Shown: positions 15,102-22,312 of the stretch, piece after piece | How positions within the stretch are numbered: position 1 is the first letter of the stretch | How the letters are laid out: every line of letters begins with the position of its first letter | Assembly: GCA_002395865.1 (NCBI GenBank) | Contig: DGVE01000230.1 | Location: 1 to 23,676, forward strand | DNA from: Lachnospiraceae bacterium UBA4292 | Lineage (GTDB): Bacteria > Bacillota > Clostridia > Lachnospirales > Lachnospiraceae | Direction of reading: 5' to 3' | Length of the DNA stretch: 23,676 nucleotides | Made by a program: the position numbers and the translations under genes | The notes under the pieces: model-generated | Told to the model about the DNA's origin: nothing | Databases searched by the model: none | Seen by the model: only the letters and a program-made list of their open reading frames with translations

Positions 15102-16415
15102 TTGGACCTTTTTGATTATATGCGCGAGAGGTCGCAGGAAAAGGAGGCTCCCCTTGCGGCACGTATGAGACCGAGAACGCTCTCGGAGGTCGTGGGACAG
15201 GAGCATATAATAGGCGATGGCAAGCTGCTCTCGCGCATGATAAAGGCCGATAAGCTCGGGTCGGTGATATTCTACGGACCTCCCGGCACGGGAAAGACCA
15301 CGCTCGCGAAGGTCATCGCGGGAGCGACCAAGGCCGATTTTAAACAGATAAATGCCACGTCCGCAGGGAAAAAGGATATGGAGACCGTGGTGGCGGAGGC
15401 TAAGAATGTCAGAGGCGCATACGGGCGCGGCACGATACTCTTCATCGATGAGATACACCGCTTCAACAAGGCGCAGCAGGACTACCTCCTGCCCTTTGTC
15501 GAGGACGGCACGGTCGTACTGATAGGCGCCACTACGGAGAATCCGTATTTCGAGGTGAATAACGCTCTCATATCCAGATCAGTGGTCTTAGAGCTTAAGC
15601 CGCTTTCGCGCGAGGATGTCGCGAAGATCATACTTGTCGCGGTAAATGACTCCGAGAGGGGACTCGGAAGCTTCGGGGCACAGATTACGGACGAGGCGGT
15701 GAGCTTTCTGTCCGATGCCGCGGGAGGGGATGCCAGAAGAGCCATCAATGCCGTTGAGCTTGGCATCACCACGACTCCCAGATCGGAGGACGGTATCATC
15801 CATCTCACACTGGACGTGGTGAGTGAGTGCATACAGAAGAAGGCCATAAGATACGATGCCGACGGCGATGAACACTATGACACCATCAGCGCGTTCATAA
15901 AGAGCATGAGAGGCTCCGACCCGGATGCGGCGGTGTATTATCTCGCGAGGATGCTCAGCGCGGGGGAGGATATCAAATTCATAGCCAGAAGGATCATGAT
16001 CTGCGCGAGCGAGGATGTGGGCAACGCTGACCCCATGGCGATGGTAGTTGCCGCAAGCGCAGCGGCCGAGGTGGAGCGCGTGGGCATGCCCGAATCGCAG
16101 CTTATACTGTCACAGGCAGCCATATATGTGGCCACGGCGCCAAAGTCGAATTCCTCCTGCGTGGCGATAGAGCAGGCTATGAAATATGTGGAGCAGACGG
16201 CTAATCTGCCCATACCTCCGTACCTTCAGGACGCGCACTACAAGGGCAGTGCGAAGCTCGGCAGGGGAGTAGGATATATGTATCCCCACGACTTTCCGGG
16301 GCACTATGTTGCGCAGAGATACCTGCCCGAAAGAGCCGGTGACATCACATTTTACGCGCCCTCGGACGAAGGTTTTGAGAAAGAAATAAGAAACAGGATA
16401 GATAAACACCTCTGA
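15102..16415 (+). CDS. rarA: Replication-associated recombination protein RarA (MgsA)
   Basis: This 437-residue clamp-loader-like AAA+ ATPase acts at stalled replication forks in bacteria. Visible motifs are LAARMRPRTLSEVVGQEHIIG near the N-terminus, Walker A GPPGTGKT (59-66), Walker B FIDEIHRFNKAQQD (from 114), sensor-1 GATTENPYFEVN, and the C-terminal tetramerisation part with MICASEDVGNADPMA and PPYLQDAHYKG. The start is TTG at 15102. It gives MDLFDYMR, which I recall as the usual N-terminus in related clostridia, and an AAAGGAA lies a little far upstream (15084-15090). The gene follows the transglutaminase by 23 bp and is probably co-transcribed with it. A terminator overlaps its stop codon. 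Confidence 0.95.
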   Translation: MDLFDYMRERSQEKEAPLAARMRPRTLSEVVGQEHIIGDGKLLSRMIKADKLGSVIFYGPPGTGKTTLAKVIAGATKADFKQINATSAGKKDMETVVAEAKNVRGAYGRGTILFIDEIHRFNKAQQDYLLPFVEDGTVVLIGATTENPYFEVNNALISRSVVLELKPLSREDVAKIILVAVNDSERGLGSFGAQITDEAVSFLSDAAGGDARRAINAVELGITTTPRSEDGIIHLTLDVVSECIQKKAIRYDADGDEHYDTISAFIKSMRGSDPDAAVYYLARMLSAGEDIKFIARRIMICASEDVGNADPMAMVVAASAAAEVERVGMPESQLILSQAAIYVATAPKSNSSCVAIEQAMKYVEQTANLPIPPYLQDAHYKGSAKLGRGVGYMYPHDFPGHYVAQRYLPERAGDITFYAPSDEGFEKEIRNRIDKHL

Positions 16416-16436
16416 CGGGGTGTTTATTCTTTTTTT
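16401..16436 (+). terminator. Rho-independent terminator after rarA
   Basis: GATAAACACC (16401-16410) pairs with GGTGTTTATT (16419-16428), with one G-T wobble, and a run of seven T residues follows (16430-16436). The left arm lies inside the last codons of rarA. It separates the MoxR-to-rarA unit from the next operon. Confidence 0.88.
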
Positions 16437-16441
16437 ATGGG

Positions 16442-16470
16442 TTGAAAAAACCTTTAAAGTATTGTATTAT
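16442..16470 (+). promoter_or_regulatory. Strong sigma-A-type promoter of the DUF5717-type operon
   Basis: TTGAAA (16442-16447, 5/6 match) and TATTAT (16465-16470, 5/6 match) are separated by exactly 17 bp. Transcription should start near 16477. The leader would be about 100 nt and contain the second copy of the pseudoknot element. Confidence 0.8.
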
Positions 16471-16499
16471 TAAGAGTGGTCTTTTGTCGGTAATGATCG

Positions 16500-16567
16500 G
16501 GACTGATATTAACAATCAGTCCTCACTCCGGTGCGGCAGGCACGCCGGAGGCTGGCACCATGCCTGT
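16500..16567 (+). promoter_or_regulatory. Predicted pseudoknot leader RNA, copy 2
   Basis: A perfect hairpin GGACTGAT/ATCAGTCC (16500-16522) is followed by the stem CTCCGGTG (16526-16533) with CGCCGGAG (16543-16550), one G-U pair included. Its loop holds GCAGGCA (16536-16542). After the linker GCTGGCACCA comes TGCCTGT (16561-16567), complementary to the loop with one G-U pair. The ATG at 16580 follows after 12 nt, the same distance as in copy 1. No Shine-Dalgarno site is visible in those 12 nt. The loop, the ACCATGCCTG segment and the spacing are conserved between the copies while the stems covary. Confidence 0.65.
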
Positions 16568-16579
16568 GCATCGCAGAAA

Positions 16580-19500
16580 ATGAAGGAACGTATTCGTGAG
16601 CTTGCCGGCGGGCAGGTGGAATTCAAAAAACCTGAGTTTACCATAGTGCCCGACGAGTTGAACGAGAAGATAAACATTGACGGTATCTACAGGACACAGC
16701 TGGTACTGGATGTGAAGAACGGTGCCATGCTCAAGGGCGTCGCTTACAGTACGCACAGCAGAGTGACCATACCGAATCGTGTCTTCTACGGTAAAAATGT
16801 AAGGATCGAGATAGAGGTCAACACGATGGGCCTCTCGGGGCAGGCGCGAATAGAGGGCGCACTGAACCTTGTGACGAACGTGGGCACCAGGACCGTTCCG
16901 TACTTCTTCGACATGCAGGAGAAGGGCTACGGCCCCGAGGGAAGGACATTTCCCGTGATAGAGGATTTCGCCGACTACGTCATCGACGATGAGAAGAACG
17001 CGCTCAAGCTCTTCAGATCCGGAAGCTTCATCCGCCTTCCCTTCATGAAGGAGCTCAACCGGCAGGCGCTCTATCAGACCCTTTGCGTCGACAGAAATGA
17101 AAGACGCGGCATGGAGGAGTTCCTTGTATACAATAAGGCGAAGGCCTCCATCTCCTATGAGGTGAACTCCGAGCCCATAGTATTTTCCGAGATATCGGAG
17201 GATATGAGGGGAACGGTAACGGTAAAAAAGAGCACCTGGGGCTACGGAATACTCAACATATCCACCGACAAACCATGGCTTTCGACCGATATGAGTTCGG
17301 TCACGACAGACGCATTCAACGAGGAAGGCATACTTGAGATACCTTTTACGATAAATCCCGAGGTGCTGGGCACCGGTATGAACGAGGGACACGTGATGAT
17401 CACCAGTGTAAGGGGTGAGCAGCGCGTGGAGGTAAGAGTCCAGAAGACCGACAGAGTGCATTTCTCCAGTTCGAAGAACCTCTCCGAGAAGGAACTCTAC
17501 GCCGAGGGCCTCAGACTCTATATCGAGTACAGAGTGGCCAAGGTGAAGGGTGAGAGCGGCACAGAGCAGCTCGTAAAGCTCCTGAGGCTCTGTGAGAGAA
17601 TGTGTTCCGAAGACCCCGGGAGCTGGGAGAAGAAGCTCTTCCTCATATACTTCAGGCTTATAAACGGTGATATACCGGGAGCCGAGCAGTACATAGATGA
17701 TGTGCGCGAGGAAGTAATGAAGAACAGGCTGAAGAACAACAGAGCCTATTGTTTCTTCCTCCACATAAGAGCTATATACAACGAGAGCAGCGAGCAGATG
17801 GATACTGCCGCGAAGCTCATCATGAAATATTATACAGAGAACGGACAGGATCCCATGCTGATGCTGATGCTCCTTCAGACCGATGAGAGCGTCAGGGAGA
17901 ACAGGAGCCTGTGCATTCTGCGCCTTAAGGAGCTGTTTCAGAACGGATGCCACAGCCCGCTTCTCTATGTTATGGCCTGCGAGATCTACAGGGAGTCACC
18001 GGATCTGTTCAGAGTCCTTAACGAATTCGAGATGCAGTGTGTCAGATTCGGCGCGAAGTGGGGTATACTTTCTCAGCAGGTCGCTGAGAATGCCGCAAGG
18101 GCGGGCAGCTACGAGAGCCGCTTCGACCAGTTCACGCTTCACATGCTCGAGGATATCCATACGCAGTATCCGACTCACGCCGTGCTTGAGAACATCTGCT
18201 CATATCTCATCCGCTGCAATATGCGCGGGGAGCAGTATTTCAATTGGTACAGTGACGGAATAAAGGACGGTGTAAATATCGTCGGTCTCTACGAGGCATA
18301 TCTGGAGTCGCTTCCCGCGGATTTTGAGGGAGCTCTCCCCGAGGAGGTGCTGCTGTATTTTGCGTACAGCCAGGATCTTCGCGACGATCTCAAGGAACTG
18401 ATCTATGACAATATACTGAAATATTACCCGGAGAGCACGCAGGTCTACGCGGAGTATTCGGACCAGATGGAGGAGTATGCCATAACGAGTCTTCTGGCCG
18501 GGCACATAAGCAGAAGAATGGTGCCATTGTATAAAAAGCTCGTATATCAGGATATGATAGACGAGAGGCTCGCAGGCGTTCTTCCCGAGCTGCTGCTGGC
18601 GTGTGAGATCAAGTGCGACAACCCTGTCATGGAGAGGATGATAGTCAGATGTCCCGAGCTCGGCTTTGAGGACAGCTACGACCTCGACAGGGGAGTTACC
18701 TATGCGCCCGTGTATACAGCGGACAGCTTCATCATGTTCGTGGACAGTCTGGGTAACCGCTACACGGATGTTCCGTACAAGAGCGAGCTCATCTTCTCTC
18801 AGCCGGAGCTTTTGACCAAATGCGAGGAGGTCTACCCGGAGAATCTTGTATTCATGGTAAGACGCGCCATGACATTTATCGACAGGCCCCTTCGCGACGA
18901 TAAGGAGAGGGAGCTGCTCGATAAGCTGCTTCTGTGCGCGGAGATATCCGAGGTGTTCAGGGGCAGGATCATTTCCAGACTGCTCGATTACTGCATGAAT
19001 AAGGACAAGCCCATGGTGGAGGAGGTCCTTATGTCACTCGACCTGCCGTCTCTGTCATACCACGACAGGAGAAAGGCTCTCGAGTGCATGATAAAGGCAG
19101 GGCATCTCGAGGAGGTATACGAGTACATAAGGGACAATTCGGTCAACGGTCTCAAGTACGATAGTCTCCTGAAGATAGCGCTGAACCACTATAATCGCAT
19201 AGGAGGGGCGAGCGAGGACTACCTGATCAGCCTTTCCATGTACCTATTCGGCAAGAGCATCACCACATCCGAGCTGTGTGAGTACCTGTGCAGGTTCTAC
19301 AACGGCTCGAACGAGGAGATGAAGAGGCTCCTTTTCACCTGCGAGAAGCACGGCGGGGACGTATCGGATCTTCCGGAGCGCGTCCTTGCGCAGATGCTGT
19401 TCTCCGGCGACAAGGAGGATATCGAGAAGGTCTACAAGATATACAGGAGCTGTCACGGGCTTAAGGAGACGGTCATCAGGGCGTACCATGTGCTGTGCTG

Positions 19501-20161
19501 CTACGAGTATTTTGTAAACAGAAAGACCATCGATATCGCCATTTTCGGCGATATAGCGGACATTCTCTACGGTACTGAGACCATGAGCATGATCCGTGAG
19601 GAGTATCAGAACATAGACATCATATCCATAGCCCTTCTCTACTACCTGACTGAGAACGAAAATGTCATCCTGCAGCAGAATGAGATGTGCGAGGATCTGC
19701 TGAAGAAGCTGGTCCGCAAGGGACTTCTGTTCGGCTTCTACGCGAAGCTTTCCGACCGTGTGAGCGTGCCCGCGATCTTAAACGGCAAGCTGCTCCTTGA
19801 GCACCGCTCGACCAAGGCCTCGAGAGTCTTCCTCACCATGAGGAGGATGAATACGGAGGACGAGGTGACCGTAGTCATGCAGAAGATGTATGACGGCGTG
19901 TTCGTGAGCCAGCTCGTGGTATTTGCGGACGAGACGTACGAGTACGGAATCTCAGAGGAGATACGCGGACATGTGGTCTCTGTCATCTCGAGAAGACTGA
20001 TCTCGGACGAGCTGACCTTCTCAAGAGGCGGTAGCATGTTTGATACCATAAATGATTTCGTACGGCTCGAGGCTACGGGTCAGTACAATCTGCTCGAGGA
20101 TGCTGTCATGAATCACGAGAAGAGGCAGCATATCATTTCCGAACTTTTTAAACCACTTTAA
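16580..20161 (+). CDS. Large cytoplasmic beta-sandwich/helical-solenoid protein, DUF5717-like
   Basis: This protein of 1193 residues has no signal peptide or membrane segment. Residues about 1-115 form a beta-rich domain and about 205-295 a second one with a BACON/Ig-like pattern (KPWLSTD near 231, then EGHVMITSVRGEQRVEVRVQ). From about 300 to 1050 it is a helical solenoid of TPR-like character. I recall the Lachnospiraceae family DUF5717 as matching this size and layout; its function is unknown. I reject the longer frame from a TTG at 16442, because that codon lies in the -35 box. The ATG at 16580 gives MKERIRELAGG and lies 12 nt past the pseudoknot. It is first in an operon with an Hsp70-like protein and a helical-repeat protein, which suggests a chaperone-like or scaffold complex (inference). 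Confidence 0.8.
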   Translation: MKERIRELAGGQVEFKKPEFTIVPDELNEKINIDGIYRTQLVLDVKNGAMLKGVAYSTHSRVTIPNRVFYGKNVRIEIEVNTMGLSGQARIEGALNLVTNVGTRTVPYFFDMQEKGYGPEGRTFPVIEDFADYVIDDEKNALKLFRSGSFIRLPFMKELNRQALYQTLCVDRNERRGMEEFLVYNKAKASISYEVNSEPIVFSEISEDMRGTVTVKKSTWGYGILNISTDKPWLSTDMSSVTTDAFNEEGILEIPFTINPEVLGTGMNEGHVMITSVRGEQRVEVRVQKTDRVHFSSSKNLSEKELYAEGLRLYIEYRVAKVKGESGTEQLVKLLRLCERMCSEDPGSWEKKLFLIYFRLINGDIPGAEQYIDDVREEVMKNRLKNNRAYCFFLHIRAIYNESSEQMDTAAKLIMKYYTENGQDPMLMLMLLQTDESVRENRSLCILRLKELFQNGCHSPLLYVMACEIYRESPDLFRVLNEFEMQCVRFGAKWGILSQQVAENAARAGSYESRFDQFTLHMLEDIHTQYPTHAVLENICSYLIRCNMRGEQYFNWYSDGIKDGVNIVGLYEAYLESLPADFEGALPEEVLLYFAYSQDLRDDLKELIYDNILKYYPESTQVYAEYSDQMEEYAITSLLAGHISRRMVPLYKKLVYQDMIDERLAGVLPELLLACEIKCDNPVMERMIVRCPELGFEDSYDLDRGVTYAPVYTADSFIMFVDSLGNRYTDVPYKSELIFSQPELLTKCEEVYPENLVFMVRRAMTFIDRPLRDDKERELLDKLLLCAEISEVFRGRIISRLLDYCMNKDKPMVEEVLMSLDLPSLSYHDRRKALECMIKAGHLEEVYEYIRDNSVNGLKYDSLLKIALNHYNRIGGASEDYLISLSMYLFGKSITTSELCEYLCRFYNGSNEEMKRLLFTCEKHGGDVSDLPERVLAQMLFSGDKEDIEKVYKIYRSCHGLKETVIRAYHVLCCYEYFVNRKTIDIAIFGDIADILYGTETMSMIREEYQNIDIISIALLYYLTENENVILQQNEMCEDLLKKLVRKGLLFGFYAKLSDRVSVPAILNGKLLLEHRSTKASRVFLTMRRMNTEDEVTVVMQKMYDGVFVSQLVVFADETYEYGISEEIRGHVVSVISRRLISDELTFSRGGSMFDTINDFVRLEATGQYNLLEDAVMNHEKRQHIISELFKPL

Positions 20162-20173
20162 GGGGACGGCGCT

Positions 20174-21421
20174 ATGAGCGAAGGTTTGATAATAGGTTTC
20201 GATCTGTGTGACAATTATACGCAGATCGCCATATATGATGAGGAGACTTCTGACGCTCAGGAGATTAAGCTCACCGATGAATCCGATGAGATACCTACCA
20301 CCATCTGCAAGGTTCGCAGAAGGGAGGAGTGGAAGATAGGTGAGGCCGCGTGCGAGATGGCACTCCTTGGCTCCGGTATAGCGGTGGATAAGCTCCTTCG
20401 CCTGGTGAAGAAGGGCGGGGTGGCCACTCTGGAGGGCAGGACATACACCGCGGGTGAGCTTCTGGATATCTACATCCGCGAGACACTGGGCTTTGTGACG
20501 GCCAAGTATGACAGAAAGATAGAGAAGGTGATATACTGCGTCAAGGAGCTGAGGACTCCCCTTGCGGATCAGATCGTAAAAAGCTGCGAGAAGCTTGGCG
20601 TGAAGCGCGAGAACGTGAAGGTCTTAAGCCATACCGAGGCATATCTGTATTATCTTCTCAGAAGACCCGCCGAACAGCTCACGAATTATTCCGTGCTCTT
20701 CGATCTTTCGAAGGAGGGTCTCAGATATTTCGAGTGCAATATACTGCGGGGTGTCACACCGAACGTGGCGCAGGCCGAGGTGAGCGATCTCGAGGAGGGA
20801 TTTTCACTGGATATTCTTGAGAGTGAGCCGGGAAGAAAGCTTGCGGACAATATATTCTCCTCGTGTGTTCAGAGAAGATTCAACGGCAAGATAATATCCA
20901 ATGTCTACCTTACGGGCTCGGGACTGACCGGTATACAGGACTGGGGCAAAAAGTCTCTCTCCATCCTCTGCAACAGGAGGAAGGTATATCTCGAGAAGGC
21001 GCTTTTTGCAAAGGGAGCCGTCTGGGCAGGAATGGGCGACGCGCCCACATGCACCTTCGTGTGCGACGGAAGGATATCCGCCAGCGTCGGCATGAACATG
21101 ACGGTCGGCGGCGTCGCCAAAAATATCACACTTATCGAGGCCGGTGAGAGGTGGTACGATTCCTCCGCGTCGACAGAGTTCTATCTCGACGGTGAGGACG
21201 GCATCGATCTCATCATCACTCCCGCGGGAGGCAGGAAGTCCGCTGTTCGCAGGATTCCTCTGTCACAGTTTCCGCAGCGCCCCGCAGGGACCACGAGAGT
21301 CAGGCTGGAGCTTTCATTTTCATCGGAAAATGAGCTGGGCGTGTGCATCCGTGATATGGGCTTCGGGGAGATATATCCCGCAAGCTCCGAGGTGATAGAA
21401 AACAGATTTTCCATTCAGTAA
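20174..21421 (+). CDS. Hsp70/actin-fold protein, DUF5716-like
   Basis: This 415-residue protein starts with IIGFDLCDNYTQIAIYD, the beta-hairpin phosphate-1 motif of Hsp70/actin ATPases. It also has an Hsp70-like segment VKVLSHTEAYLYYLL. In place of the Hsp70 phosphate-2 motif DxGGGT it reads FDLSKEG (176-182), so that loop is changed. The adenosine-type motif appears as LTGSGLTG (246-253). It is shorter than DnaK (about 610-640 residues) and has only a small beta-rich C-terminal part (about 290-415) that could bind a partner. ATP binding is plausible, but normal hydrolysis is doubtful. It starts 12 bp after the large solenoid gene with AGGGGA in place, so the two are co-translated. I recall the family DUF5716 for this partner. 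Function unknown. Confidence 0.8.
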   Translation: MSEGLIIGFDLCDNYTQIAIYDEETSDAQEIKLTDESDEIPTTICKVRRREEWKIGEAACEMALLGSGIAVDKLLRLVKKGGVATLEGRTYTAGELLDIYIRETLGFVTAKYDRKIEKVIYCVKELRTPLADQIVKSCEKLGVKRENVKVLSHTEAYLYYLLRRPAEQLTNYSVLFDLSKEGLRYFECNILRGVTPNVAQAEVSDLEEGFSLDILESEPGRKLADNIFSSCVQRRFNGKIISNVYLTGSGLTGIQDWGKKSLSILCNRRKVYLEKALFAKGAVWAGMGDAPTCTFVCDGRISASVGMNMTVGGVAKNITLIEAGERWYDSSASTEFYLDGEDGIDLIITPAGGRKSAVRRIPLSQFPQRPAGTTRVRLELSFSSENELGVCIRDMGFGEIYPASSEVIENRFSIQ

Positions 21422-21433
21422 AGGCGGTATGAG

Positions 21434-22249
21434 ATGAGCGGATTATTACTTGCAAGCAGTCCTCTGGCGAAGCATCCGTTTAAGGTGCTTGAGACCGGAC
21501 TGCTCATATACAGTGCTGAGGAGCTCTGCTATTACATATACAACAATTACTATCTGGTGGACGACGATTTCGTGGACGACGATCTTCTGGACTTTCTGAG
21601 GGATGAGCTGGGACTTTCGCAGGTAGCCGACAGGGTGGCCACGGTCCGCGAGGAGGGAGCCGGAACGCATCTGGTGCTCGCGTGCCTCATGCGCGAGGTG
21701 CACTACTACCCGGAGGCGTCGATCAAGGAGTTTTTGCAGAAGTACGAGAGTTATCGCCACAATTCACCCTCCAACAGAAAGATAATAAGGGCCGATTTCC
21801 TTATGGAGAAGGGACATTTTCTTGCGGCGCTGCGTATCTATCACCAGTTCGACAGCGGGAGAAGGGATCCGTCCCTCGGAAACGAGTTCTTCATGCGGGT
21901 AAGGCAGCACATGGCTGTGGCATACATCAAGCTGGGGCTTTACCGCGAGGCCATGGAGGCTTTCGAGGCGGCTTACAGCTGCAAGGACTCGCCGGAGCTT
22001 TTAAAGCAGATATGGCAGTTCTCGAACTTTTCGGGAGTCGATATGTCACCTGAGATAAAGGGCATAGTCACCGAGGAGGATGAGGCACAGTGGAGGAACG
22101 ATTACGATGAGGTGAGTGCTCAGGGAAGCCTTCTCGCCACCACGGGTTACACCGCATCGATGTTCACGAAGGATTCCGTAAGACGCAAGGAGGCCGTGAA
22201 CAGATACATCGAGATGTCCAAAAAGAACTACAGAGCAGCTATCGTTTGA
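21434..22249 (+). CDS. Helical-repeat (TPR-like) protein of unknown function
   Basis: I do not recognise a named family for this 271-residue protein. It has no signal peptide. The N-terminus (LLASSPLAKHPFKV) is followed by a Tyr/Asp-rich stretch (YYIYNNYYLVDDDFVDDDLLDFL, in part). The middle (about 110-195) contains helix pairs of TPR type, such as ADFLMEKGHFLAALRIYHQF and MAVAYIKLGLYREAMEAFEAAY. A charged C-terminal tail ends in SKKNYRAAIV. It starts 12 bp after the Hsp70-like gene and is the last gene of the operon. A TPR next to an Hsp70-like partner is a typical co-chaperone arrangement, so it may bridge the other two proteins (inference). Confidence 0.75.
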   Translation: MSGLLLASSPLAKHPFKVLETGLLIYSAEELCYYIYNNYYLVDDDFVDDDLLDFLRDELGLSQVADRVATVREEGAGTHLVLACLMREVHYYPEASIKEFLQKYESYRHNSPSNRKIIRADFLMEKGHFLAALRIYHQFDSGRRDPSLGNEFFMRVRQHMAVAYIKLGLYREAMEAFEAAYSCKDSPELLKQIWQFSNFSGVDMSPEIKGIVTEEDEAQWRNDYDEVSAQGSLLATTGYTASMFTKDSVRRKEAVNRYIEMSKKNYRAAIV

Positions 22250-22279
22250 TGCTCTGCGTTTTAAAGAATAGATCAGAAG

Positions 22280-22312
22280 ATGAAGAGGTTTAAAGTAAAC
22301 GACAATGAGTAA
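22280..22312 (+). CDS. Possible 10-residue leader ORF overlapping the valS start
   Basis: An ATG at 22280 opens a frame encoding [10 protein letters not shown] that stops at 22310-22312, overlapping the valS start as ATGAGTAA. It may couple translation, because valS has no well-placed Shine-Dalgarno site. The site before this ORF (AGAAG) is itself weak and the ORF is very short, so it may be chance. Confidence 0.25.
   Translation: MKRFKVNDNE

Noticed and set aside
16442..16579. N-terminal extension of the DUF5717-type protein from a TTG at 16442
   Set aside because: The TTG is the start of a good -35 box, the stretch covers the -10 and the structured leader, and its translation is not protein-like. 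The ATG at 16580 fits better.
16523..17953. 476-codon minus-strand ORF opposite the DUF5717-type gene
   Set aside because: It is antisense to coding sequence and its leader, has no plausible start signals and no domain. It is a codon-use shadow.
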